64,000 bases of DNA from JBBBNV01 sp037137075 (GCF_037137075.1 NZ_JBBBNV010000002.1:124001-188000); one strand, 5' to 3'. Counted from the first letter of the stretch, positions 44,097 through 52,513 are shown. The notes: a model not told the origin generated them from the letters alone. Numbers and translations are program-made.

Positions 44097-45186
44097 GCCC
44101 GATCCTCCTTACAGACGTCAGAATAAACAGGAGAAGCGGAATAACGCCGAACATGAGAAATGAGAAATAACCGATATAATCCCCGATTTTGAACACCAGG
44201 TTCAGGTTTTCCGGCCATATCGCAATCATATAAATGACTGGCAGAGAGCCGTAGGCGAACCATTGAAATTTTTTATTCGTAATTTGTCCCAGCCCCAGAC
44301 ATGCTCCATAATGGTACAGCACAAAAGCCGTAAACATCGAAATCACCCACAACACGGTAAACAAGGATTCGAAGCGCTCAAAAAAGCCGCCGGGCAGTTC
44401 AATGTTCATCGCTACGGACATGGTCGGCCAGGTGACCGTTTTCACTTCCTCCACGGTTAAGGAACCAACCGCTACAGCGACGACCAGCGTGTATAATATC
44501 GTCGTGATGCTGATGCCCGTTAGCGTCGCTTTGATAGCCATGCGCGGATTCGCCATAAATGCCGTTATGAACAGCATCGACTCGAAGCCGCTGTAGGATA
44601 GAAGAGAGGGCAGGACGCCCTTGACTACAGGCTTCAGGCCATCCCCCAGTACAGGGCGAATATTGTCAAGCTCAAAGTCACGCAGGCTGAACAAAATGAA
44701 CACGACCAGAATCAGAACAATGATCGGCATAAACAGCTCAATTAGCTGGGCAATGGCATTCATGCCGGCGGTAGTCAAGTAAACCGCAACTCCCATGAAG
44801 GTGATCATAATAATTGCAAGCGGGGTCTTATCCAGCAAATACATCCGCACCACCTCGCCCATGACCCGCAGCAAATAACCGGAGGAATAGAGGTAGTACA
44901 TGCACAAGGTTAGGGCAATCGGAATGCCGAGCCATCTGCCGACGATTTCCTGACTGTAAACATAAAAGGTCCGGCCGGGAAAGCGCCGGCTCAAATTCGC
45001 AACCACCCACCCGAACATGAGCGTCAGGATACCGCTGATGATAGCCGAAATCCACCCGTCCGGGGTGCCTACACTTTTCCCGATGCTTTGAGGCAGGACC
45101 AGGATGCCTGTGCCAATCATCGCCTTCGAGGTCATCATCGCCGCTTGCGCCGAGGAAATGGTTGGTTTGGTCTGATCATCGCTCAT
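44077..45186 (-). CDS. GerB-family germinant receptor permease subunit
   Basis: The protein has 369 residues with about ten membrane helices, of the spore germination AB family within the APC superfamily. It opens SSAQAAMMTSKAMIGTGILV and contains PSLLSYSGFESMLFITAFM in the middle. The B subunit is thought to bind the germinant. It overlaps gerC at the 3' end and follows gerA after 21 bases, so the three form one operon, expected to be forespore-specific. Confidence 0.93.
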   Translation of the reverse strand: MSDDQTKPTISSAQAAMMTSKAMIGTGILVLPQSIGKSVGTPDGWISAIISGILTLMFGWVVANLSRRFPGRTFYVYSQEIVGRWLGIPIALTLCMYYLYSSGYLLRVMGEVVRMYLLDKTPLAIIMITFMGVAVYLTTAGMNAIAQLIELFMPIIVLILVVFILFSLRDFELDNIRPVLGDGLKPVVKGVLPSLLSYSGFESMLFITAFMANPRMAIKATLTGISITTILYTLVVAVAVGSLTVEEVKTVTWPTMSVAMNIELPGGFFERFESLFTVLWVISMFTAFVLYHYGACLGLGQITNKKFQWFAYGSLPVIYMIAIWPENLNLVFKIGDYIGYFSFLMFGVIPLLLFILTSVRRIGHAKKRP

Positions 45187-45207
45187 GGCTTCATTTCCCC
45201 TTGTGTA

Positions 45208-46692
45208 TTATTTCTGCCGACGGCTGTCCTTCGGTCTGACCATAGCCGGACGCCGTTTCAGCATCTGGAGCGGGAAGCGGAGGAGAAGATCCTTCCACCG
45301 CGACGGGCGTGCCGGGATAAATGGAGACAAATAGGGGACACCAAAGCTTTTGAGCCGGACCAGATGAACCGAAATCAGCAAATAAAACAGGATTACGCCG
45401 TACAGCCCGAAGACCGCCGCCGCCATCATCATGCCGAAGCGCAGAATACGAATCGCCAGGCCTGCGCTGTATTGCGGCAGGGCAAAGGAGGATATCGCGG
45501 TCAGGGCGACCACGATGACCATAATCGGACTGACGATAGCGGCTTGTACAGCCGCTTCTCCGATGACCAGGCCGCCAACGATGCCGACGGCCTGACCGAT
45601 CGGCTTGGGCAGCCGGAGACCGGCTTCACGCAATATTTCCAGCGTAATCTCCATAATGAGCGCCTCGACAATAGAAGGGAAGGGCACGCCCTCCCTGCCT
45701 GATGCAACCGAGATCGCCAGCTTGGTCGGGATAAGCCCGTGATTATACGAGATGAGAGCGATATATAAGGAAGGCAGGAACAATGCAATACAAGCTGCGA
45801 CATACCGAAGCAGCCGGATAAGAGATGACGGCAGCCAGCGTTCATAATAATCTTCAGGCGAGTTCATCAGCATGGAGAAGCTTACCGGCACGATGAGAGC
45901 AATAGGCGTGCTGTCCATCAAAATAGCCGCCCGGCCCTCCAGCAAGGAACCGGCTACCCGATCCGGGCGTTCGGTATTTTGAATCTGGGCGAAGGGCGAC
46001 ATTGGATGATCTTCAATGAACTGCTCGATGTAGCCGGATTCCAGCACATCGTCGATATCGATATTTTCCAGACGCCTTCTTGCTTCCTGTACCAGTGCGT
46101 CATTGGTCAAGCCTTTTATGTAGACCAAGGCGACCTTCGTCCTGGAGCGGCGGCCGATAGTGAACATTTCCATCGTAAAGCCCGGGTCCTTGATACGGCG
46201 GCGCAGCATGGCTATATTCGTGCGAAGGGTTTCCGTAAAACCGTCCCGCGGACCGCGAACCACCGCCTCGGACACAGGCTCCTCTATGGAGCGGGTTTCC
46301 CAGCCATGCGTATCGACTGCAAGCGCGGTACCCGTCCCTTCCATAAACAGCACCGTGCTGCCAGACAGCACCTCGTGAATACAGCGATCGAGCCGGTCCA
46401 GCTCCATGACCTCGGTCACCGACATCATCGCCTCTGCCACGGCGTTCTTTATGTCCGGCAGCTCGGCGGCGGCCGGGTCGGCGATCCGTTCCGCATGCAT
46501 AAGCGGCATCATGATTTGATCCTGGATGGTTTGCTTGTCAACAAGCCCCTCCACATATACAAGCACCGCCCGCCATTGCAGGCTCCCGATAAGAAACGGG
46601 CGGAACATCACGTCCGGACTATGCCCGATTGCGGTTTTCATCGCTTTTATATTTTCCTGAAGCTCCCGGGATAGCATTGTGTTTGCCGGCAT
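45208..46692 (-). CDS. GerA-family germinant receptor subunit
   Basis: The protein has 494 residues. The N-terminal soluble domain (LIGSLQWRAVLVYVEGLVDK, MFTIGRRSRTKVALVYIKGL) is followed by membrane helices from about residue 290 (FSMLMNSPEDYYERW, LPSLYIALISYNHGLIPTKL) with the family motif GREGVPFPSIVEALIMEITL. It ends in a basic cytoplasmic tail. It is the first gene of the ger operon. AAGGAG lies before the ATG at 46692. Confidence 0.95.
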   Translation of the reverse strand: MPANTMLSRELQENIKAMKTAIGHSPDVMFRPFLIGSLQWRAVLVYVEGLVDKQTIQDQIMMPLMHAERIADPAAAELPDIKNAVAEAMMSVTEVMELDRLDRCIHEVLSGSTVLFMEGTGTALAVDTHGWETRSIEEPVSEAVVRGPRDGFTETLRTNIAMLRRRIKDPGFTMEMFTIGRRSRTKVALVYIKGLTNDALVQEARRRLENIDIDDVLESGYIEQFIEDHPMSPFAQIQNTERPDRVAGSLLEGRAAILMDSTPIALIVPVSFSMLMNSPEDYYERWLPSSLIRLLRYVAACIALFLPSLYIALISYNHGLIPTKLAISVASGREGVPFPSIVEALIMEITLEILREAGLRLPKPIGQAVGIVGGLVIGEAAVQAAIVSPIMVIVVALTAISSFALPQYSAGLAIRILRFGMMMAAAVFGLYGVILFYLLISVHLVRLKSFGVPYLSPFIPARPSRWKDLLLRFPLQMLKRRPAMVRPKDSRRQK

Positions 46693-46914
46693 ATTTGCAA
46701 GCTCCTTCGGCTCCCATAGTCTCAGTTAGTCATTCCCCAAAAGTGGGGTTTCATGCAATGTCATCAACGGATCGCCGGGAGTTGTTCTTAAATGAAGGAC
46801 CGCCTTTTTGAATATAGAATGGGGCATAGACGAAGACAACTGACGGGGCAGAGGGAGGTGATACCGAAGCCCGAAGCCCCCATCAACGCCATTACAAAAA
46901 TTTAAAAATTACAC

Positions 46915-46943
46915 TTGCGCTTCTCCAGCACCTCGTGTATAAT
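46915..46943 (+). promoter_or_regulatory. Promoter of tRNA-Ala
   Basis: TTGCGC (46915-46920) and TATAAT (46938-46943) are separated by 17 bases, 35 bases before the tRNA 5' end. The rest of 46693-46914 shows no gene. Confidence 0.8.
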
Positions 46944-46978
46944 TCTAAATTGTGAGCAAGAGAAATTACAAAACATAC

Positions 46979-47051
46979 GGGGCCTTAGCTCAGCTGGGAG
47001 AGCGCATCGCTGGCAGCGATGAGGTCAGGGGTTCGATCCCCCTAGGCTCCA
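46979..47051 (+). tRNA. tRNA-Ala (anticodon GGC)
   Basis: The 73-base cloverleaf has acceptor GGGGCCT paired with AGGCTCC, a D-arm with AGCTCAGCTGGGAGAGC, anticodon stem CATCG/CGATG with loop CTGGCAG (anticodon GGC, reading GCC/GCU), a TTCGATC T-loop and discriminator A. CCA is not encoded. It is directly followed by a terminator. Its 3' part is copied twice downstream. Confidence 0.97.
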
Positions 47052-47066
47052 TAAAAGTTTGACAAA

Positions 47067-47092
47067 AAAACGGCAGAAATGCCGTTTTTTTT
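47067..47092 (+). terminator. Terminator of tRNA-Ala
   Basis: AAAACGGCA and TGCCGTTTT form a stem with loop GAAA, followed by T residues. Confidence 0.9.
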
Positions 47093-47150
47093 GTTGAAAT
47101 TAATGGTAATGTGAAATTTCTAATATAGTGAAATGGGCGAGGGTTGTGTT

Positions 47151-48113
47151 ATGCCGAAAAAGGATAATATGTTAGCCATTTTATGGATGTTGAATTCGGG
47201 AGAGAAATGGACTGCAAAACAAATATCCGAAAAGTTAGAAGTAAATATAAGAACAGTTTATCGGTACATGGATGCACTATGTTTTAGTGGAGTGCCTATA
47301 GTTTCAGACCCAGGTCATCATGGTGGCTATAGCCTGCTGAATAATTTTATCAGAGCGCCTCTGTTATTTGATATGGAAGAAAAAAAGACACTCCTTCACG
47401 CTGCTGTTTTTGCAAAAGAAGCTGGATACCCCTTGAGTGAGACATTAGAGAATGCGACATCCAAGTTAAAAATGTATTCGAATGAGAAGCAGGAAAGCAC
47501 ACTAAACCAACATTTAGCTGGATTTGAAGTTATAAACCGCATGATCAGCTCTTCTAATCAGTTAATACTAGCGGAATTGGAGCATGCTGTAGAGAAAGAA
47601 TTCTCTGTAGAAATGGATTATCGCACAAACCATGAAGAGAAACCAAAGAAAAGGAAAATAGACCCTTATGGGATCGTTTACTGGAACAACAGATGGTATA
47701 CTGTTGCATTCTGCCACCTAAGGAATGAAATACGAAGTTTTCGGGTAGATCGGATATTACTAATCAAGCGTACTCAAATCATATTTAAGCGTCCTGAAGC
47801 TTTTTCTAGCCGTGAATTTTTTATGAAAAACCTGTTACCTGATCTTGTGGGTAAGGAAGGATTAATTAGTTTAATTATCGAAGGCAGGCCAGAGGCAATA
47901 GATGAACTAAGCATGCATTGGTTTTTAGGGCATCATCTGAAAGAGCGAGCATCTAATCAAGCCATCTTTTTATTCGAGGAAAAATCAATTCATCATTCTG
48001 TCCCTTATTTCCTCCTATCTTATGGTAAATCCATTCGAATAATCGAACCCCAGAGTGTGAAAGAAAGACTTGTTGCTATTGCAACAGAGTTAATGGAATA
48101 TTATCAACTTTAA
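47151..48113 (+). CDS. HTH-WYL transcriptional regulator
   Basis: The protein has 320 residues. The N-terminal HTH_11 helix-turn-helix (KWTAKQISEKLEVNIRTVYR, YMDALCFSGVPI) is followed by a WYL effector domain (IVYWNNRWYTVAFCHLRNEI, RSFRVDRI) and a C-terminal WCX-type extension. Codons are AT-rich (AAA, TTA, AGA) unlike the flanking chromosome, consistent with recent acquisition. It is the first gene after tRNA-Ala and lies within the segment bounded by the first and second tRNA fragments. It probably regulates the next gene. Confidence 0.9.
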   Translation: MPKKDNMLAILWMLNSGEKWTAKQISEKLEVNIRTVYRYMDALCFSGVPIVSDPGHHGGYSLLNNFIRAPLLFDMEEKKTLLHAAVFAKEAGYPLSETLENATSKLKMYSNEKQESTLNQHLAGFEVINRMISSSNQLILAELEHAVEKEFSVEMDYRTNHEEKPKKRKIDPYGIVYWNNRWYTVAFCHLRNEIRSFRVDRILLIKRTQIIFKRPEAFSSREFFMKNLLPDLVGKEGLISLIIEGRPEAIDELSMHWFLGHHLKERASNQAIFLFEEKSIHHSVPYFLLSYGKSIRIIEPQSVKERLVAIATELMEYYQL

Positions 48114-48148
48114 CAGCTTCACTGACAGCAGATGTCAGTGAAGCTGTT
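48112..48148 (+). terminator. Terminator of the WYL regulator
   Basis: ACAGCTTCACTGACA pairs with TGTCAGTGAAGCTGT and is followed by TTTTAT, overlapping the stop codon region. Confidence 0.85.
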
Positions 48149-48220
48149 TTATAATGAGATAGTCACTGATTACCGATGAATCGTAGTCCTTGATAGACAA
48201 AAAAAAGGAGGAAAACCAAC

Positions 48221-48847
48221 ATGGAAAATACAGTATATCTTTATGTTTTTGACAGCATGTCCGATTGGGAAATAGGTTATTTAACGGCCGAGCTAAACTC
48301 AGGAAGATACTTTAGAAAGGGGCTGGCTCCTGCACAAATAGTCACCGTTGGGATCGAAAAGGCTCCAGTAACTACAATGGGCGGATTGAAAATAACGCCT
48401 GACATGAAAGTGGATGAGTGCAGCATTACAAGCGTAGATGCACTGATTTTACCTGGTGGAAATACATGGACAGAGGCTATTCACAGGCCCATATTGGAAG
48501 TTGCTGAGATGTGTTTACAGGAAGGAATCGTAGTAGGGGCAATTTGCGGTGCTTCCATAGGACTTGCTCAAGCAGGGTTGTTAGATTCCCGTTGGCATAC
48601 AAGCAATGATCTGGCGTACCTTAAAATGATTTGTCAGTCTTACACGGGCGAAAAATATTACAAATTGGAATCTGCTGTTACCGATGGAAAACTGATCACG
48701 GCTTCCGGAGTAGCTCCTCTAGAATTTTCTGTTCATGTTTTAAGAGCGCTAGATGTATTTTCTCCAGAAACATTAGACGCTTGGTATCATCTTAATAAAA
48801 CTCATGAACCTCAATATTATTACGAATTAATGAATTCAGTTCAATAA
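48221..48847 (+). CDS. DJ-1/PfpI-family (type 1 glutamine amidotransferase-like) protein
   Basis: The protein has 208 residues. It begins VYLYVFDSMSDWEIGYLTAE and has the nucleophile elbow VVGAICGASIGLAQAGLLD with Cys near residue 110 and SVDALILPGG before it. The group is often annotated as a YoaZ-like peptidase or glutamine amidotransferase; activity is unknown. GGAGGAAAACC lies before the ATG. Like its neighbour it is AT-rich. It ends 148 bases before the second tRNA-Ala fragment. Confidence 0.88.
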   Translation: MENTVYLYVFDSMSDWEIGYLTAELNSGRYFRKGLAPAQIVTVGIEKAPVTTMGGLKITPDMKVDECSITSVDALILPGGNTWTEAIHRPILEVAEMCLQEGIVVGAICGASIGLAQAGLLDSRWHTSNDLAYLKMICQSYTGEKYYKLESAVTDGKLITASGVAPLEFSVHVLRALDVFSPETLDAWYHLNKTHEPQYYYELMNSVQ

Positions 48848-48994
48848 CAGTAAGGTTATAAGGTATGTGGAGAGCTGCGATAATCTCAAAAGACCGGAAG
48901 CGATAGCTATACTAAAGAAAGAGAAGCTGTGACAGATTAACACAGAGCACGATCCGATAACTTATATGAAATGTTTATCATGACTATCCGTGGT

Positions 48995-49047
48995 AGAGCG
49001 CATCGCTGGCAGCGATGAGGTCAGGGGTTCGATCCCCCTAGGCTCCA
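48995..49047 (+). repeat. tRNA-Ala 3' fragment, copy 2 (att-like)
   Basis: Fifty-three bases are identical to the tRNA-Ala sequence 46999-47051, covering part of the D-arm, the anticodon arm, the T-arm and the discriminator. The 5' acceptor half is missing, so it is not a functional tRNA. Such a direct repeat is the usual trace of an element integrated into a tRNA 3' end. Confidence 0.93.
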
Positions 49048-49056
49048 TACAAAAAG

Positions 49057-49085
49057 AAACGTCATCGCATTATGTGATGGCGTTT
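49057..49085 (+). terminator. Hairpin after the second tRNA fragment
   Basis: AAACGTCATC pairs with GATGGCGTTT (one G-T pair), followed by T residues. It is unrelated in sequence to the terminator behind the intact tRNA. Confidence 0.75.
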
Positions 49086-49140
49086 TTTGTATGGATTACC
49101 CAAGGGGCGAACCCCGGGTTCCGTCCGCGCGCAGGAATAA

Positions 49141-49388
49141 TGTAACGGAACTGAGCGACCTTATTTGTTTGAATACGAGCCAAATTACAATCTAACGGAA
49201 CTGAGCGCCGTTATTTGAGCAATTTGTTGTAAAAAGCGCTCAAACTGCATCAATAACGCTTCTGAGTTCCGTTACAATTTATTCCCGGCCATTTTTGGCC
49301 CAATAAGGGCTCCCAGTTCCGTTAGCTCCACTTCGATACATTAAGCATCAAAGCGGCATGTGCTTCAGACCGTTCTCGTATAAGTATA
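49141..49388. mobile_element. Deleted copy of the inverted-box element
   Basis: Bases 49141-49325 match 41208-41392 with the same length and a handful of substitutions. Bases 49333-49388 match 42101-42156. Seven bases (49326-49332) replace the 708-base gene-bearing interior of the other copy. All four TAACGGAACTG-type boxes are kept and the first is closer to consensus than in the full copy. It lies 94 bases after the second tRNA-Ala fragment. I see nothing else in 49389-49609. Confidence 0.7.
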
Positions 49389-49609
49389 TAGAGATCGAGA
49401 TTTCGGGTTCCGGCTGGCAAGGCGTACGAAGGGTTACATGTTTTGTTCCGACTAAGGGGTGTTAAATGGTATTTCATTTGAGGGATGCGCCGGTAAGTTC
49501 GGAAAAATCGACATAACCTGTAACCGGTATGTGTTGACCCTATTACGGCATTGGTCAAGGTTTGCACCTGTTTCCGCTTCAGACACAGTATCGTTATTCG
49601 TGCTTGGCG

Positions 49610-50065
49610 TTAATTCAATACAAACGTTGTGACACTTTGGGCAGGCGACTGCGCGGCAAAAGCATTTCCCGTTACCTGAATTGGCGATTGGGCAGCCAGG
49701 TTTCGGTTGCGATCCGTTATCCAGGAGGACGCTGTAGCAGCTGTTCCGCCTTGCAGGGTGAAGTTTTGACTGCTTGCGCTGGTTCCTCTATTCATGGCAA
49801 CGATGACAATCTTGCCGTCTCCCTTGTAGGCAGAAACATATACGTTGGAATCCGGGTTTCTAGTCGCCTCAACTCTTGGTATAGCCGGGTCGGACAAGCT
49901 TCAAGAAATGAGCCATATTGTAGCCGCGCTTGCTGATTGTGCCGTCCTCATTCATAGGGCTGTACTGTCTGCGAATATACCACCATACATAAGCCTGAAA
50001 ATTACCCTCAACCATAGCATTATGAATCGGATAAGTTATGCGTTGCGCCTGATCGTAACGACAGA
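49610..50065 (-). pseudogene. GH30 glucuronoxylanase (XynC-like), C-terminal remnant with frameshift
   Basis: Read on the minus strand, one frame gives YPIHNAMVEGNFQAYVWWYI, RRQYSPMNEDGTISKRGYN and MAHFLKLVRPGY, then a one-base shift continues PRVEATRNPDSNVYVSAYKG, DGKIVIVAMNRGTSASSQNF and PAQSVTTFVLN. This is the end of the catalytic barrel and the side beta-domain of a GH30 xylanase. The catalytic glutamates and the signal peptide are missing; homology stops near 50065 just after an in-frame TGA. About a third of the gene remains. Confidence 0.85.
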
Positions 50066-50146
50066 ATCAGCAGGTGGGAATTGACAGCTGCGGTAAAAAG
50101 GTATATACTCATTTTGTACCGAACGATATAGAAAGAGTGAGCGCAT

Positions 50147-50728
50147 ATGGCAAGACCACGCGAATTTGATGAGCAGCAAGCTCTGCTGAAGGCTATGCAT
50201 GTGTTCTGGCAGAAAGGCTACGAAGCGACATCCATCAGTGACCTGACCACGGCGATGGGCATACAACGGCCGAGCATGTACGGTACGTTCGGCAGCAAGG
50301 AAGAGCTGTTTAACGCCGCGCTTCGCAAATATGCCGATCTCAGCCTCACTTATATCAGGAGTAAGCTGAGCCAAGCGCCTTCCGCGCGAGAGGCTGTACG
50401 TCTCTATTTGTTGGGAATCACGAATACCGAGGGTGGAAAGCAGCCTGAATGGGGTTGCTTATGTGTGAACACGCTCACCGAAATGGCGTCGCGAAACGCA
50501 AGCCTGACCCGGTTCACATCGGAGTTTCAAGGGCATCTAGCGGGTCTTTTGCGCGAGACGATTGAAGCTGGTATGCTTCGCGGGGAGTTATCAGCTGAAT
50601 TGAACGCAGCAAGCGTTGCATCCGCGTTAACGATCGCGGCTGTCGGCCTATCGGTGATCATGAAAGGACAGCCTGATCGCGCAGCTGTTGAGAAAGCGAT
50701 AGAACAACTGGTTTATTTACTGGGGTGA
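50147..50728 (+). CDS. TetR-family transcriptional regulator
   Basis: The product has 193 residues. The N-terminal helix-turn-helix is typical of the AcrR/YxaF-like group (ATSISDLTTAMGIQRPSMYG, TFGSKEELF), with a TetR_C-type ligand domain (EWGCLCVNTLTEMASRNASL) containing Cys105/107 region residues. It lies directly upstream of, and in the same direction as, a short-chain dehydrogenase, a common arrangement for quinone or aldehyde stress. GAAAGAGTGAGCGC precedes the ATG. A partial palindrome (ACCGAACGATAT) overlaps its promoter region and may be the operator. Confidence 0.9.
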   Translation: MARPREFDEQQALLKAMHVFWQKGYEATSISDLTTAMGIQRPSMYGTFGSKEELFNAALRKYADLSLTYIRSKLSQAPSAREAVRLYLLGITNTEGGKQPEWGCLCVNTLTEMASRNASLTRFTSEFQGHLAGLLRETIEAGMLRGELSAELNAASVASALTIAAVGLSVIMKGQPDRAAVEKAIEQLVYLLG

Positions 50729-50793
50729 GCCAAATTTTTTTGACAATTATGTACTAATCAATACAAAATAAATGGCAAGTGGAGGAAAAGACA

Positions 50794-51504
50794 ATGAATA
50801 AGAAAGTGGCATTGATTACAGGAGCGTACAAAGGAATAGGCTTGGAGATCGCCAGACAGTTAGGCCAGCAAGGGATCATCGTGCTTCTTGGAGCACGTTC
50901 GATTTCCAAAGCTCAGGAAGCTGCGGACGTACTGCGCAAGGAGCAAATTGAGGCGTGCGGCGTCGAACTGGACGTCACGGATGGCAATCATATTCGCTCC
51001 GTCGCGGATCTAATCAAGCTGGAATATGGCAGGCTGGACATTCTCGTGAACAACGCGGGCGTTTATTTGGATCATTTGGGCAATACGCCGGATGTTATGC
51101 GAAGCTCCTTTGAAGTGAATGTTTTCGGGCCACAGGCCTTGTCGGAGGCGCTGCTGCCTTTGTTGAAGGCGAGCCCGGCAGGCAGAATCGTAAACCAATC
51201 GAGTATTCTCGCTTCACTCGGCACGCTTCTTTCAAACGAGATGTACGGAAGTCGGTCTGCGCCAGCGTATACGACATCCAAGGCGGCCATGAATGCATGG
51301 ACCGTGCAGCTTTCAATCAGCTTGAGGGATACGAACGTGAAGGTGAATGCCTGCCACCCTGGATGGGTGAAGACGGACATGGGCGGCGAAAGCGCTCCGA
51401 TGGAAGTAAGCGAAGGAGCAGAAACAGCGGTATGGCTCGCCACGCTTCCAGCCGACGGCCCAACGGGCGGGTTCTACCATAAGCAAGAAGCGCTGCCTTG
51501 GTAG
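50794..51504 (+). CDS. Short-chain dehydrogenase/reductase
   Basis: The protein has 236 residues of the classical SDR type: cofactor loop ALITGAYKGIGLEIARQLG, NNAGV structural motif, catalytic Ser in VNQSSILASL, and YTTSKAA with the Tyr-Lys pair. Its carbonyl-reductase-like neighbours in the family reduce small carbonyls with NADPH. GGAGGAAAAGACA precedes the ATG at 50794; an ATG at 50779 overlaps the site. It probably is the target of the TetR gene upstream. It ends 16 bases before the third tRNA-fragment region. Confidence 0.92.
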   Translation: MNKKVALITGAYKGIGLEIARQLGQQGIIVLLGARSISKAQEAADVLRKEQIEACGVELDVTDGNHIRSVADLIKLEYGRLDILVNNAGVYLDHLGNTPDVMRSSFEVNVFGPQALSEALLPLLKASPAGRIVNQSSILASLGTLLSNEMYGSRSAPAYTTSKAAMNAWTVQLSISLRDTNVKVNACHPGWVKTDMGGESAPMEVSEGAETAVWLATLPADGPTGGFYHKQEALPW

Positions 51505-51520
51505 AACTAGTGCGGAAGAA

Positions 51521-51569
51521 CGCATCGCTGGCAGCGATGAGGTCAGGGGTTCGATCCCCCTAGGGTCCA
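51521..51569 (+). repeat. tRNA-Ala 3' fragment, copy 3 (att-like)
   Basis: Forty-nine bases match tRNA-Ala 47003-47051 with one change (AGGGTCCA for AGGCTCCA at 51565). Together with copy 2 it divides the region into two cargo segments. It is followed within two bases by an IS3-type transposase fragment. Confidence 0.92.
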
Positions 51570-51570
51570 C

Positions 51571-52047
51571 CAACATCTAACGGACATGACCTATAGTTCA
51601 ACAAGCGAAGGCTGGTTGTATTTGGCGAGCGTAATGAACCTCTACTCACGTAAAATCGTGGGCTGGCACAGGAGTGAAAGGATGACCAAAGAGCTTGTTC
51701 TAAAGGCCTTACAACAAGCTTACGGGCGGCAGCATCCAGACAAAGGCTTACTCCATCACTCGGACCGCGGCAGCCAATATGCCTCCCTGGATTACCAAAA
51801 GCAACTTCAGATCTACGAAATGACAGGCAGTATGAGCCGAAAAGGGAACTGTCACGACAACGCCTGTATCGAGTCCTTTCACAGTGTCTTGAAGAAGGAA
51901 TTGATTTACCTTACGAAATACGAGACGCGAGATGAAGCGAAGAAAAGCATCTTTGAATACATCGAAGTATTTTACAACAACCAACTACGAAGACAGGCCT
52001 GGCAATCGGATCGGCCGCGCCACTCAATCTGGCGGACACAAGGCTGA
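51571..52047 (+). pseudogene. IS3-family transposase (OrfB) remnant
   Basis: The frame encodes the C-terminal catalytic part of an IS3-family integrase-like transposase: TDMTYSSTSEGWLYLASVMN, LYSRKIVGWHRSERMTKELV, HHSDRGSQYASLDYQK and NCHDNACIESFHSVLKKELI. The three DDE residues are present, but OrfA, the N-terminal half of OrfB and both terminal inverted repeats are missing. The end (FYNNQLRRQAWQSDRPRHSI) has lost the normal HSALGY-type tail, apparently by a frameshift. It starts right after the third tRNA fragment. It is not expected to be active. Confidence 0.88.
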
Positions 52048-52086
52048 TCCCGATGCCTGAAATGTAAATCCGGGTCGTTGAATGGA

Positions 52087-52131
52087 AAACCCCTGTAAAC
52101 ACAAGAGTCTCCCGGTGTTTACAGGGGTTTT
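52087..52131. terminator. Bidirectional terminator
   Basis: AAAACCCCTGTAAACAC (52087-52103) pairs with GTGTTTACAGGGGTTTT (52115-52131); T or A runs flank it on both sides. It ends the minus-strand monooxygenase gene and separates it from the IS remnant. Confidence 0.88.
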
Positions 52132-52139
52132 CCATTGAC

Positions 52140-52457
52140 TTAATAAATTCGATTGAATGAAAGGTTTTTTACAGGCTCTCCTGCAAATACCTGCAAATCC
52201 ATAGGCGCAGCCATGAAAGAAGAGGCTTGCTGGACGAATGCCTGGAAATGAGCGCTCGTATTATGCGCAGCTATTGCAGCTTGATCCTGCCATAGCTCTA
52301 CCATGGTGTAACGGTGCTGCTGCTCTGTGCTTTTTAGCAGAGTGTACGCGATGTTTCCTTCCTCGGCGCGGCTTGCCGAAACCAGAGCTTGGGCAGCTTG
52401 AAGGAAGTCCTCTTCTTTGGAGGGGTTGACCTGTAGATGGGCGTGAATAATAAGCAT
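52140..52457 (-). CDS. ABM-family (YgiN-like) putative quinol monooxygenase
   Basis: The protein has 105 residues with the ferredoxin-like antibiotic biosynthesis monooxygenase fold: LIIHAHLQVNPSKEEDFLQA at the start, YTLLKSTEQQHRYTMVELWQ in the middle and HNTSAHFQAFV afterwards. These small dimers act on quinols or similar substrates without cofactor. It lies downstream of a nitroreductase and a MarR regulator in the same direction, suggesting a quinone/electrophile-response group. A GAGAGG site precedes the ATG. Confidence 0.88.
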   Translation of the reverse strand: MLIIHAHLQVNPSKEEDFLQAAQALVSASRAEEGNIAYTLLKSTEQQHRYTMVELWQDQAAIAAHNTSAHFQAFVQQASSFMAAPMDLQVFAGEPVKNLSFNRIY

Positions 52458-52513
52458 GGCTATCTGCCTCTCTTTCGTAAATTAACGTAATCATCGTACA
52501 TTAGAGTAACAAT

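Noticed and set aside
48995..49047. Second and third tRNA-Ala genes
   Set aside because: Only the 3' 49-53 bases are present; the 5' acceptor strand and most of the D-arm are missing, so no cloverleaf forms.
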